DNA of 41,426 nt from positions 1 to 41,426 of the forward strand of contig CASEKZ010000033.1 in NCBI GenBank assembly GCA_949288625.1, given 5' to 3'. Below are positions 24,834 through 33,658 of this stretch, piece by piece. The notes under the pieces are model-generated. The model did not search any database and was not told where the DNA came from. It saw only the letters and a program-made list of their open reading frames with translations. How positions within the stretch are numbered: the first letter of the stretch is position 1; each line of letters starts with the position of its first letter. The DNA is from an uncultured bacterium (GTDB lineage Bacteria; Bacillota_I; Bacilli_A; RF39; UBA660). Both the position numbers and the translations under genes were made by a program.

Positions 24834-25734
24834 TTGTTATTTCTCCTATTCCAATTAAAACGTTACTAACAAACAACGTTACATTTACATTGTACTCCAA
24901 TTTATGTATATTTTCTAAAATAAATTTTATTTTTTTTATTAAAATCTTTGTCGAATGCGAATTAGCAATGTTTTTAATGCCAGTTTCACCATTAAAGTAT
25001 TCCATTTTTTGAAAAGTTTTATAATTTAAAGCATCCTTATACGCCAAAAGAATCACTAAAAAAGACGATTTTAATAACTCTTTGGAATTAAATTCATCTA
25101 AATAAAGTTCTTTTACTAAAGCAGTTGCTCTGACAATGTTATTTTCAATAACAAATAAATAATTTAATACATGATTTATTTGTTCTATATCTAAGTTAGT
25201 TATAGTTTCGATAAAATTTATGTCTTTTTTTATATTAGTATTATTTAACTTTATTATTTGACATCTTGAAACAATTGTATTTATAACCTCGTTTAAATTG
25301 GTTGTTGTAAATATAGCTACTGTATTACTTTCGGGTTCTTCAAGAAATTTCAATAAAGAATTAGCAGCAGATGAATTTAATGTTTCGGCGTTGTTAATAA
25401 TATAAACTTGCTTTTTTCCTTCAATTGATTGAGTTTGAAAAGAATCTCTTAATTTTATGATTTTTTCTTTATTTATTGTTCCGTTTACAGGGTTAATTAT
25501 TTTCAGTTCGCCAAAATTTCCAGAATTTATTCTAGCGCATATATTACAAAGTGAACAATTCATAAAATATTTATGGGGACAAATCATAACTTTCGATAAT
25601 AAAAGTGCATTTTTTTCTAAATCTTCAGGATTTATACCAACAAGCATATATGCTTGAGCACATGTTGAAGTGTTATTTATTTTATTCAATATTCTACTCA
25701 AAATTGGTTGTTTTTCTAATACTATTTCATGCAA
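24811..25734 (-). CDS. holB: DNA polymerase III delta-prime subunit
   Basis: About 307 residues. The clamp-loader fold is visible: a degenerate P-loop (AYMLVGINPEDLEKNALLL), a zinc-binding Cys cluster (CPHKYFMNCSLCNIC), YIINNAETLNSSAANSLLKFLEEP, and VSRCQIIKL (SRC sensor, arginine finger). It lacks a true Walker A, as usual for delta-prime. I chose the TTG five bases after AGAGGTGG; the GTG nine bases earlier is inside that site. In B. subtilis holB also precedes ricT. Confidence 0.93.
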   Translation of the reverse strand: MHEIVLEKQPILSRILNKINNTSTCAQAYMLVGINPEDLEKNALLLSKVMICPHKYFMNCSLCNICARINSGNFGELKIINPVNGTINKEKIIKLRDSFQTQSIEGKKQVYIINNAETLNSSAANSLLKFLEEPESNTVAIFTTTNLNEVINTIVSRCQIIKLNNTNIKKDINFIETITNLDIEQINHVLNYLFVIENNIVRATALVKELYLDEFNSKELLKSSFLVILLAYKDALNYKTFQKMEYFNGETGIKNIANSHSTKILIKKIKFILENIHKLEYNVNVTLFVSNVLIGIGEITNGKGDRN

Positions 25735-25748
25735 CTTTACCACCTCTT

Positions 25749-25937
25749 TTAGTAGTTAAAAAGGAGAAACAATGCCAACCCAATGATACCTGGCACATCA
25801 AAAAGACTTGCAATAATAATGGTTATTACATTTATTGGAATCATCAGATTAAGAGAAGATAAAAACGTATTATAACCAAATAATAAAATCATTCCTATAA
25901 CTACTTTTTTTAATATTTTCAACAAAAACCTGAACAT
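25749..25937 (-). CDS. bofA: Pro-sigma-K processing inhibitor BofA-like protein
   Basis: A 62-residue protein, short for BofA, with two hydrophobic stretches. The C-terminal signature IPINVITIIIASLFDVPGIIGL matches the most conserved part of BofA (Pro-x-Asn then PG). In B. subtilis BofA, with SpoIVFA, inhibits the SpoIVFB protease that activates pro-sigma-K in the mother cell. The ATG follows AGAGGTGA. recR-bofA adjacency is the B. subtilis order (yaaL is lost). It implies a late-sporulation checkpoint, if sporulation is complete in this organism. Confidence 0.85.
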   Translation of the reverse strand: MFRFLLKILKKVVIGMILLFGYNTFLSSLNLMIPINVITIIIASLFDVPGIIGLALFLLFNY

Positions 25938-25976
25938 ATTTTCACCTCTAATAAAAAATATGTTCAATTAATTATT

Positions 25977-26576
25977 TTATGATATCTCACTTCTGTTTTC
26001 AAATGCCATTTCTAAAGTCAAATCGTCCAAATATTCCATATCGGCTCCAATTGGTACACCATAAGCTATTTGTGTAACTTTAACATCAGTATTTTCCAAT
26101 AGTTTTTTTATGTATAATGATGTTGTATTTCCTTCTACACCAGGACTTAAAGCTAAAATTATTTCTTTTATATTTTCTGCTTTTATTCTATCAATAAGTT
26201 TTGCAATTGATAAGTCTTCAGGATTAACCCCGTCCATGGGTGATATCAAACCACCTAATACGTGATATTTTGTTTTAAAAATGCCTATTTTTTCAAAAAC
26301 AAATACATTTTTTTGATTTTCTACAACACATATCGTAGAGGAAGATCTGTTTTCATCATCACAAATCAAACATTTGTTCTCTTCTGATAAACAACCACAA
26401 TTAGGACAAGTTGTAATTTTTTTATTTAAATTAAGCAATGTATTACTAAAGTTGATTATTTGTTCTTCATTGAAATTCAGCATCGAAAAAGCATATCTTT
26501 CAGCTGTTTTTTCTCCAACACCAGGCAATAATTTAAAACATTCAATAAGCTGCAGTAAAGTTTTTGGATAATTCAT
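25977..26576 (-). CDS. recR: Recombination mediator RecR
   Basis: 199 residues, the family length. An N-terminal helix-hairpin-helix (LLPGVGEKTAERYAF), a zinc finger (CPNCGCLSEENKCLICDD), and a Toprim domain (ICVVENQKNVFVFE, LGGLISPMDGVNPEDL, LALSPGVEGNTTSLYI) are in order. RecR with RecO loads RecA on gapped DNA. It lies between ebfC and bofA. Confidence 0.97.
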   Translation of the reverse strand: MNYPKTLLQLIECFKLLPGVGEKTAERYAFSMLNFNEEQIINFSNTLLNLNKKITTCPNCGCLSEENKCLICDDENRSSSTICVVENQKNVFVFEKIGIFKTKYHVLGGLISPMDGVNPEDLSIAKLIDRIKAENIKEIILALSPGVEGNTTSLYIKKLLENTDVKVTQIAYGVPIGADMEYLDDLTLEMAFENRSEIS

Positions 26577-26587
26577 TTCATAAACTC

Positions 26588-26887
26588 CTATAAAAGATTT
26601 CCTAATGGTCCCGCTTGACTACCTAATTTGCTGTTTATTTCTTTTTCTATTTTCTTTAATGCGTCGTTAACCGCAATTGCTATCATATCTTCTAAAATTT
26701 CAACATCATCTTTTTCTAACGAAATATCATCCTTAATTTTTACAGATATAACCTCTCTTTTTCCATTCATTTTAACTGAAACTAATTCAGAGTTTCCATC
26801 AAAAGTCATCTCTTCTATTTTTTTCTTAGATTCCATTATGTTTTTTTGCATTGCTTGTGCTTGTTTCATTAAAGCTTGTATATTCAT
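26588..26887 (-). CDS. ebfC: YbaB/EbfC family nucleoid-associated protein
   Basis: 99 residues with the coiled N-terminal helix (LMKQAQAMQKNIMESKKKIEEMTF) and conserved VKMNGKREVISVKI strand and GNLL end. The family binds DNA as a dimer and lies next to dnaX and recR in most bacteria. Its ATG overlaps the dnaX TAA stop (TAATG). Confidence 0.95.
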   Translation of the reverse strand: MNIQALMKQAQAMQKNIMESKKKIEEMTFDGNSELVSVKMNGKREVISVKIKDDISLEKDDVEILEDMIAIAVNDALKKIEKEINSKLGSQAGPLGNLL

Positions 26888-28524
26888 TATTTTTCCTCCA
26901 TTTCAATTAATTCACTAAACTCATTTACTGAGTTTTTGTTTTTAATTTTACTTATTATAGACAATAAATATTCTTCGTCTTTTAACTCTAATTCATTATT
27001 TTTTACTAACTTAACATATTTTGGTCTTATGTTTTTCCAGTATTCATCAGTTATATATACAATTTTATACGTTGAATTAAAAATTTTGCTTAATAGTTCT
27101 TTACTTAAATCATAAGTTTCTTCTATACTTAAAAGTAAACTTTTTGCAGGCAGTACAACTAAAACACCTTTATTTGAAGCCGCAACCGGTTTTCCCTCCA
27201 ATAACATTCCTGCACACTTTTTATATTTTTCTTCTGTTAAAAAATCATTTAAATTATTCCACATTTCTTCAATAAAGTTTAAATTTTTACGAGAGGATTC
27301 TTTTAATATGTTATTTATTCTAACGTTTTTTAATTCGTTGATTTTTTCTTCCAACAAATTATTTTCCATTGTTTCGTTTAATGTTCCACGTGGAACATCA
27401 TTTTTTAGTATATCTTTTTTTTCTTGTTTATAGTTTTCATATGTTTCACGTGGAACATTTATCTCATCCATTATTTTTATCATTTGAACCTCAAAAATCA
27501 GTTCTTTTTGATAAGTAAACTTCATTTTTTCAAACATGCTTAAAAAATTATCAATCATTAAATATAGTTTCTTCTCAGAAATTTTATTAAAAACATTTAT
27601 GCTTTGTTCATCATATTCTTCTAAATTAACTTGCTTTTTAAATAATATTCCATTTCTTAAATAATTTATAATTTTTTGTGTAATAAAATAAAAATCTTTT
27701 CCAGAATCAGACCAGGTTTTAATTTTTTTTGTTATTTCATTATAATTTATATCAATTAACTTTTCTAAAAATTCATTTATTTCAGCAATAGAAATTGTTC
27801 CAGATAATTCCTGAATATCATCTAACGTTATCATATCATCGCAAAAAGCAAAAGCTTGATCTAACATTCCTATAGCATCTCTCATTCCACCATTAGAATT
27901 ATTGATAATTTCCAATAAAGCCTCTTTTGCTATACTTATATTTTCTTTTTTTATTATATTTTCAAGACATTTTCTCATGTTTTCTTTAGAAATGCTTTTA
28001 AAATCGAATCGTTGACATCTTGAAACAACCGTTGCGGGAAGTTTTTGCGGTTCCGTGGTAGCTAATATAAAAACAACATAGTTTGGCGGTTCTTCTAGTG
28101 TTTTTAACAATGCATTAAAAGCCCCAATTGAAAGCATGTGTACCTCGTCTATTATATATATTTTATATTTTGAAAATGAAGGCACCAAATTTACTTTATT
28201 TCTTATTTCCCGTATTTCATCAACTCCATTATTAGAAGCGGCATCAATTTCAATAATATCCGGATTACTATTATTATTAAAACTTTCACAATTTTTACAT
28301 TTATTACAAGCATCACCATTTTGATTATTTTCACAATTTATAGCTTTTGCAAAAAGTTTCGCACTACTAGTTTTCCCTGTTCCTCTAGGCCCTGTAAATA
28401 AATATGCATGACTTAATTTATTTTTTTTAATAATATTTTTTAACGTTTTTATTATTGTATCTTGACCATAAACCAATTCAAAAGAATTTGGTCTATATTT
28501 TCTATATAGTGTTTGATAAGCCAT
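26887..28524 (-). CDS. dnaX: DNA polymerase III subunits gamma and tau
   Basis: 545 residues. The AAA+ domain has FTGPRGTGKTSSAKLFAKAI (Walker A), a four-Cys zinc site (CENN...CNKCKNC), YIIDEVHMLS (Walker B) and VVSRCQRFDFK. After domain III a linker around residues 355-382 encodes INVPRET and NDVPRGT; these residues are dictated by two parS DNA sites (see findings). The C-terminal tau part is short. The ATG follows GAGGAG. The -10 sequence TGATATAAT is about 25 bases upstream. Confidence 0.97.
   Translation of the reverse strand: MAYQTLYRKYRPNSFELVYGQDTIIKTLKNIIKKNKLSHAYLFTGPRGTGKTSSAKLFAKAINCENNQNGDACNKCKNCESFNNNSNPDIIEIDAASNNGVDEIREIRNKVNLVPSFSKYKIYIIDEVHMLSIGAFNALLKTLEEPPNYVVFILATTEPQKLPATVVSRCQRFDFKSISKENMRKCLENIIKKENISIAKEALLEIINNSNGGMRDAIGMLDQAFAFCDDMITLDDIQELSGTISIAEINEFLEKLIDINYNEITKKIKTWSDSGKDFYFITQKIINYLRNGILFKKQVNLEEYDEQSINVFNKISEKKLYLMIDNFLSMFEKMKFTYQKELIFEVQMIKIMDEINVPRETYENYKQEKKDILKNDVPRGTLNETMENNLLEEKINELKNVRINNILKESSRKNLNFIEEMWNNLNDFLTEEKYKKCAGMLLEGKPVAASNKGVLVVLPAKSLLLSIEETYDLSKELLSKIFNSTYKIVYITDEYWKNIRPKYVKLVKNNELELKDEEYLLSIISKIKNKNSVNEFSELIEMEEK
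27382..27397. promoter_or_regulatory. parS site 1 (inside dnaX)
   Basis: TGTTCCACGTGGAACA, a perfect palindrome that fits the ParB consensus TGTTNCACGTGNAACA. It lies in the dnaX coding sequence about 11 kb from the origin. The centre is exactly 60 bp from that of site 2. Confidence 0.85.
27442..27457. promoter_or_regulatory. parS site 2 (inside dnaX)
   Basis: TGTTTCACGTGGAACA, matching the ParB consensus with one asymmetric arm position. It lies in dnaX in the same reading frame as site 1, and both encode Val-Pro-Arg. Confidence 0.85.
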
Positions 28525-28545
28525 ACATATCACTCCTCTCATATG

Positions 28546-28554
28546 ATTATATCA
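28546..28554 (-). promoter_or_regulatory. Predicted extended -10 promoter of dnaX
   Basis: TGATATAAT reads on the minus strand (28554-28546) with no good -35. The same nonamer precedes recF and mnmE. Transcription from here covers dnaX-ebfC-recR. Confidence 0.55.
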
Positions 28555-28611
28555 TTTTAATAGAAAAAACGCGATTTTTTTATTAAAAAAACAAATAGTA
28601 TAATATATTTA

Positions 28612-28627
28612 TGTTTCACGTGAAACA
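28612..28627. promoter_or_regulatory. parS site 3 (between tadA and dnaX)
   Basis: TGTTTCACGTGAAACA, a perfect palindrome, the canonical Bacillota parS. It abuts the tadA stop codon and lies about 60 bases upstream of the dnaX -10. Confidence 0.95.
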
Positions 28628-29041
28628 TTATCTTATTTTTTTAAAAAAATCATGAATTAAATTAAGTGACTCGCTAGTTGCGGTAGTATTATTTAAATAA
28701 TTATATTTTTCTAAATTTATATTAATTTCTTTATCTTTTTTTACAAAAAAATATATTTTTTTTAACCTGCATAATTCGATTGCGGCCATACACATTGCAC
28801 ACGGTTCCAAGGTGACATACATTTCACAATCATTTAATCTCCAATTTTTTATTTTTTTTGATGCTTTTTTTATTGCAAGCAACTCAGCGTGCAATGTAAC
28901 ATCTTTTTTTCTTTCAACCATGTTATGTGCCTTAGAGATGATTTTATTATTCTTAACAATAATTGCGCCTACTGGAATTTCATTTTTTTTATATGCTTTT
29001 TTAGCTTCATTTAAAGTTTTTTGAATAAATTTTTCTTGCAT
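28628..29041 (-). CDS. tadA: tRNA-specific adenosine deaminase TadA
   Basis: 137 residues with the zinc-deaminase motifs LHAELLAI (His-Ala-Glu) and TLEPCAMCMAAI (Pro-Cys-x-x-Cys). TadA converts A34 to inosine in tRNA-Arg(ACG). The start is the ATG after AGAGGT. A 45-codon longer frame upstream would run through the SRP RNA gene and is rejected. tadA-SRP RNA-dnaX linkage is the same as in B. subtilis, but here the RNA precedes tadA rather than following it. Confidence 0.95.
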   Translation of the reverse strand: MQEKFIQKTLNEAKKAYKKNEIPVGAIIVKNNKIISKAHNMVERKKDVTLHAELLAIKKASKKIKNWRLNDCEMYVTLEPCAMCMAAIELCRLKKIYFFVKKDKEININLEKYNYLNNTTATSESLNLIHDFFKKIR

Positions 29042-29070
29042 TGCTATACCTCTTTTTTTACAAAATAAAA

Positions 29071-29143
29071 GCACACACAGAAAGAGGTTATTAAGGCTGC
29101 TACCTCTCGGTCCTGACCTAGTTCTAACATTTCTGTTGTGCAC
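29071..29143 (-). ncRNA. ffs: Signal recognition particle RNA (short 4.5S type)
   Basis: A roughly 73-base transcript. The minus strand carries the universal domain IV core GGTCAGGACC, a GAGA tetraloop, GGTAGCAGCC, with the asymmetric loop in the expected place. The two ends pair (GCACAACAGAAA with TTTCTGTGTGTGC), and a T-rich tract follows the 3' end. Bacillus has a long 6S-type SRP RNA with an Alu domain; here only the short form is encoded. SRP RNA with Ffh targets membrane proteins. Ends are estimated to within a few bases. Confidence 0.88.
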
Positions 29144-29147
29144 TAAT

Positions 29148-29176
29148 ATTTTATTATATAATTTATAAATAATCAA
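29148..29176 (-). promoter_or_regulatory. Predicted promoter of the SRP RNA gene
   Basis: TTGATT (29176-29171), 17 bases, TAAAAT (29153-29148) on the minus strand, with the RNA start expected about 5 bases later. It starts 13 bases after parS site 4. Confidence 0.65.
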
Positions 29177-29189
29177 GCTTTATTTTACA

Positions 29190-29205
29190 TGTTTCACGTG
29201 AAACA
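29190..29205. promoter_or_regulatory. parS site 4 (between gyrA and SRP RNA)
   Basis: TGTTTCACGTGAAACA, identical to site 3, just beyond the gyrA stop codon and upstream of the SRP RNA promoter. It is the site nearest the origin in this cluster. Confidence 0.95.
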
Positions 29206-29209
29206 TAAC

Positions 29210-31711
29210 TTAATTTAAATTATCGTTAGATTCTTGTTCTTTTTCAACAATTGAAACAGTTGATACTTTTTGGCCTTCTCGCAAATGCATTAATCTTACA
29301 CCTTGCGTTACTCTGCTCATTTTAGAAACTTTGTCCAAAGAAATTCTTATGACAATACCTTGATCAGTCATAATCATTAAATCTTTATCCGAGGTAGTCA
29401 TTTTAAACGCTACAATTGTACCATTTTTATCGGTTATGTTTAACGTTTTAACACCTTTACTTCCTCTATGAGTTAAACGATATTCATTTATGTCCGTCCG
29501 TTTTCCATATCCATTTTCGGTAACTACAAGCACATCTTCATTATCTTTTGCAATTTCTGTACCAACACAGAAACAGTTTTCAGATAATTCTATTGCTTTA
29601 ACTCCACTTGCGTTTCTGCCCATTACTCTTATTTCGTTTTCGTTAAATCTAACCATTCTACCATTATTTGATGCTACAACAACGTCATCATTACCTGATG
29701 TAAAATGAACGGATAAAACTTCATCATCCTCTTTTAATGTAATAGCAATTTTTCCATTTTTTCTAATATTTTCAAATTCATGAACATTTGTACGTTTTAT
29801 TAATCCTTTTTTAGTTGCTATAACAAGATATTTATTACTTTGACTTCCGTTATCCAATAATATGTTATTTACTTTTTCTTCTTTTTCAATTGGAAGTAGG
29901 TTAATTATTGGTAACCCTTTTGATTGCCTTGAATATTCTGGAATTTCATAACCTTTTATACGATAAACCTTTCCTTTATTAGTAAAGAATAACACGTAAT
30001 TATGAGTTGTTCCTGATTTTAGTATTTCAACAAAATCCTCATCGTTTGTTGTCATTCCTTTTATTCCTACCCCACCTTTATTTTGAATCTTATAAGTATC
30101 AGTTTTCATTCTTTTAATATAACCATTATGAGTTAATGTAATTACAATATCTTCTTCTGGAATTAATGACTCATCTTCAATATAATCAACCGCGGTCATA
30201 TCAATAGAAGTTCTTCTTTCATCAGCGTATTTTTTCTTTATTTCTAACATTTCTTGTTTTATTATCTCTAATACTTTTTTTTCAGATGCCAAAATAGATT
30301 TTAATTCTTCTATTTCTTTTAATAATTCACTTAGCTCATTTTCTATTTTATTTCTTTCCAAGCCAGTTAATCTTCTTAAACGCATTTCAAGAATACTATT
30401 ACTTTGAATTTCAGAAAGACCAAACTTACTAATTAATTTATCCTTAGCTTCTTGATCATCTTTTGCGCCTCTTATGATTTTAACTACTTCATCTATGTTG
30501 TCTAAAGCAATTTTTAAACCCTCTAAAATATGAACTCTTTTTTCATCTTCATTCAAATCATACCTGGTTCTTCTTATAATAACTTCTTTTTGATGATCAA
30601 TGTATTTTGAAATAATATCCTTTAATCCTAAGGTTTTAGGTGTTCCGTTATCAATTACCAAGAATATTATTCCATAATTTGTTTGAAAATTAGTATGTTT
30701 ATATAAATTATTTAAAACAACTTGAGGATTAGCATCCTTTTTTAGTGTTATTGTTATTTTAACCCCGTTTTTTAAATCTGTATGATAATCTGAGATGCCT
30801 TCTATTGTTTTATTATGAACTAACTCCGCAACTTTATTTTTTAATTCCATAGTATTCGTTCCATAAGGAACCTCAGTAATTATTATTTGACTATGGTTTC
30901 CAACTTCTTCTATGTAAGCTTTACTTCTTATGGTTATGCTTCCTCTTCCCGTTTCATAAGCTTTTTTTATACCTGAATTTCCTAAAATTATACCACCTGT
31001 TGGAAAATCCGGCCCTTTAATATACTGCATCAATCCTAAGGTATCAATATCTGGATTATCTATGTAAGCTATACATCCATCTATTACTTCACCTAAGTTA
31101 TGAGGAGGAATGTTAGTTGCCATACCAACTGCTATTCCCATTGATCCATTTATTAAAACATTTGGTATTCTAGAAGGTAAAACAACTGGTTCTAAACTTG
31201 TTTCATCAAAGTTAGGCATCATATTAACAGTATTTTTTCTTATATCTCTTAACATTTCAAGTGCTATTTTTGATAATCTTGCTTCGGTGTAACGATATGC
31301 CGCTGCACCATCACCCTCAATATTACCAAAGTTACCATGACCATCAACTAACATATATCTTTGATTAAAGTCTTGAGCTAATCTTACCATAGCTTCATAA
31401 ATTGACGAATCACCATGAGGATGATAATGACCCATAACGTAACCAACCGTTGTAGCACTTTTTTTATGTGGCTTATCTGGAGTATTGCCCTCTTCAAACA
31501 TCGACCATAAAATTCTTCTATGAACTGGTTTTAAGCCGTCTCTTAAATCTGGTATTGCGCGTGACGTTATAACACTCATTGAATAGTCAAGAAATGATTC
31601 AGAAACTTCAGTTACAATATCATTTTCAGCATGAGAATCTCTTTCGTGAAAAGTTCCACCATATTCGTTTTGTTCTTCAGCATTTACTACATTTTCTTCG
31701 TTATTTTGCAT
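29210..31711 (-). CDS. gyrA: DNA gyrase subunit A
   Basis: 833 residues. SVITSRAIPDLRDGLKPVHRRILW at the N-terminus and AAAYRYTEARLSKIA (catalytic Tyr) belong to the breakage-reunion domain. HGDSSIYEAMVRLAQDF is the quinolone-resistance region, with Asp-Ser in the usual positions. The C-terminal beta-pinwheel contains a GyrA-box-like IQNKGGVGIKGM and repeats such as GASGVKAIEL. Gyrase introduces negative supercoils ahead of the fork. It follows gyrB by 13 bases with a GGAGGTG site. Confidence 0.97.
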   Translation of the reverse strand: MQNNEENVVNAEEQNEYGGTFHERDSHAENDIVTEVSESFLDYSMSVITSRAIPDLRDGLKPVHRRILWSMFEEGNTPDKPHKKSATTVGYVMGHYHPHGDSSIYEAMVRLAQDFNQRYMLVDGHGNFGNIEGDGAAAYRYTEARLSKIALEMLRDIRKNTVNMMPNFDETSLEPVVLPSRIPNVLINGSMGIAVGMATNIPPHNLGEVIDGCIAYIDNPDIDTLGLMQYIKGPDFPTGGIILGNSGIKKAYETGRGSITIRSKAYIEEVGNHSQIIITEVPYGTNTMELKNKVAELVHNKTIEGISDYHTDLKNGVKITITLKKDANPQVVLNNLYKHTNFQTNYGIIFLVIDNGTPKTLGLKDIISKYIDHQKEVIIRRTRYDLNEDEKRVHILEGLKIALDNIDEVVKIIRGAKDDQEAKDKLISKFGLSEIQSNSILEMRLRRLTGLERNKIENELSELLKEIEELKSILASEKKVLEIIKQEMLEIKKKYADERRTSIDMTAVDYIEDESLIPEEDIVITLTHNGYIKRMKTDTYKIQNKGGVGIKGMTTNDEDFVEILKSGTTHNYVLFFTNKGKVYRIKGYEIPEYSRQSKGLPIINLLPIEKEEKVNNILLDNGSQSNKYLVIATKKGLIKRTNVHEFENIRKNGKIAITLKEDDEVLSVHFTSGNDDVVVASNNGRMVRFNENEIRVMGRNASGVKAIELSENCFCVGTEIAKDNEDVLVVTENGYGKRTDINEYRLTHRGSKGVKTLNITDKNGTIVAFKMTTSDKDLMIMTDQGIVIRISLDKVSKMSRVTQGVRLMHLREGQKVSTVSIVEKEQESNDNLN

Positions 31712-31723
31712 TCATCACACCTC

Positions 31724-33655
31724 CTATATATCCAAATTCTTAACATAACGTGCGTTTTCTTCTATAAATTTTCTTCTAGGTTCTACTTCTTCACCCATAA
31801 GTTTATTAAACATTGCATCAGCCATAACACAATCATCAACCGTTATTTTTCTTAGCGTTCTTTTTTCTATATCCATGGTAGTCTCATTTAATTCCTCTGC
31901 ATCCATTTCACCTAAACCTTTCATTCGAGCAATTTCAGCTCTTTGTCGTACGTTATCTGGTAAAGATGCTAAATATGCTTCTTTTTCTTCTTCATTTAGT
32001 ACATATTTACGAGTTTTACCATGCATTATTCTAAATAATGGCGGTTGTGCAGCATAAACATGTCCAGCTTCAACAATCGGCCTAAAAAATCTATAAAACA
32101 ACGTAAGCAACAATACCCTTATATGTGAACCATCAACGTCCGCATCGGTCATGATTATTATTTTATCATATCTTAGTTTTGATAAATCAAACTCTTCGCC
32201 TATACCCGTTCCAAAAGCTGTTATTATAGTCCTTATTTCCTCATTACCTAAAGCTTTATCTAATCTTGCTTTTTCAACATTTAATATTTTTCCTCTTAAA
32301 GGTAATATTGCTTGAGTAATTGAGTCTCTTCCTTTTTTAGCTGATCCACCAGCAGAATCCCCCTCTACTATAAATATTTCTGATACTTTTGGATCTTTAC
32401 TTTTACAATCTGATAGTTTTCCAAAAAAGTTAGTCGTTGTTAAATCACTTTTTCTTGTTATTTCCCTTGCCTTTTTTGCAGCATTACGAGCACGTGATGC
32501 AAGTAATGCTTTATTTACGATTATTTTAGCATCATCTGGGTTTTCTAATAAAAATTTTTCAAAGCCTTCAGAAAACACTTTATCCGCTAACTTTCTTACT
32601 TCAGAATTACCTAACCTACCTTTTGTTTGCCCTTCAAATTGTGGATTTGGGTGTTTACAAGAAATAATCATAGTTAATCCTTCTTTAACATCATCACCCG
32701 TCAAAGACTCATCTTTTTCCTTTAACATGTTCGTTTTTCTTGCATAACTATTAATTACCCTAGTTAATGCTCTTCTTACACCTTCTTCATGAGTTCCACC
32801 ATCATGTGTGTTAATATTATTTACAAATGAATATATATTATCGTTATATCCAGTGTTATATTGTAAAGCTACTTCAAAAAACACCCCATCATTAATACCT
32901 TCTAAATGAATTATATCATCATGAATAGGCGTTTTATTTTGATTTATAAACTTAACATATTCAGAAATACCACCTTCGTATAAAAAAGTTTCTCCAGTCG
33001 TATCTTCTTCGTCACGATCATCTCTTAAAGTAATCCTTAATCCTTTGTTTAAAAAAGCAAGTTCTCTTACTCTTACTTTCAATGTTTCATAATCAAAAAT
33101 ATCAGTATCAAAAATTTCTGGATCTGGTTTAAAGGTTACCCAAGTACCAGTTCTTTTTTCTTCACAACTTCCTACTACTTCCAGTGGATGAGTTGTATGT
33201 CCACCATTTTCAAACCGTATATTATATATATTACCATTTTTATATACAGTTACTTCTACCCAGCGAGAAAGAGCATTAACAACACTTGCTCCAACACCAT
33301 GAAGTCCACCAGATACCTTGTATCCGCCACCACCAAATTTACCACCGGCATGAAGTACCGTATAAACTGTTTCAACCGTTGATATTTTAGTTTTGGGATG
33401 AATATCTACTGGTATTCCTCTTCCATCATCTTTAACCGTGACAGAATTATCTTTATTTATAATTATTTCTATATTATTACAATAACCCGCTAAAGATTCA
33501 TCTATTGCATTATCAACTATTTCCCAAACTAAATGGTGTAATCCCTTTACATCCGTTGTACCTATGTACATACCTGGTCTTTTTCTTACAGCTTCTAAGC
33601 CTTCTAAAACTTGTATATCAGAAGCATCATAATGTCCTGTTGTTTTTTCTTCCAT
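31724..33655 (-). CDS. gyrB: DNA gyrase subunit B
   Basis: 643 residues. GHKL ATPase motifs ([48 protein letters not shown]), then a transducer and the TOPRIM domain ([48 protein letters not shown]), and the C-terminal tail with AQPPLFRI. With GyrA it forms the A2B2 gyrase. It starts three bases after the recF stop. Confidence 0.98.
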   Translation of the reverse strand: MEEKTTGHYDASDIQVLEGLEAVRKRPGMYIGTTDVKGLHHLVWEIVDNAIDESLAGYCNNIEIIINKDNSVTVKDDGRGIPVDIHPKTKISTVETVYTVLHAGGKFGGGGYKVSGGLHGVGASVVNALSRWVEVTVYKNGNIYNIRFENGGHTTHPLEVVGSCEEKRTGTWVTFKPDPEIFDTDIFDYETLKVRVRELAFLNKGLRITLRDDRDEEDTTGETFLYEGGISEYVKFINQNKTPIHDDIIHLEGINDGVFFEVALQYNTGYNDNIYSFVNNINTHDGGTHEEGVRRALTRVINSYARKTNMLKEKDESLTGDDVKEGLTMIISCKHPNPQFEGQTKGRLGNSEVRKLADKVFSEGFEKFLLENPDDAKIIVNKALLASRARNAAKKAREITRKSDLTTTNFFGKLSDCKSKDPKVSEIFIVEGDSAGGSAKKGRDSITQAILPLRGKILNVEKARLDKALGNEEIRTIITAFGTGIGEEFDLSKLRYDKIIIMTDADVDGSHIRVLLLTLFYRFFRPIVEAGHVYAAQPPLFRIMHGKTRKYVLNEEEKEAYLASLPDNVRQRAEIARMKGLGEMDAEELNETTMDIEKRTLRKITVDDCVMADAMFNKLMGEEVEPRRKFIEENARYVKNLDI

Positions 33656-33658
33656 AGC

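Noticed and set aside
24947..24955. TTTGTCGAA, a match to the Spo0A box.
   Set aside because: It is inside the holB coding sequence and isolated, so most likely chance.
29042..29176. A 45-residue N-terminal extension of TadA.
   Set aside because: It runs through the SRP RNA gene and lacks a ribosome site; the ATG at 29041 has AGAGGT upstream and gives the normal family length.
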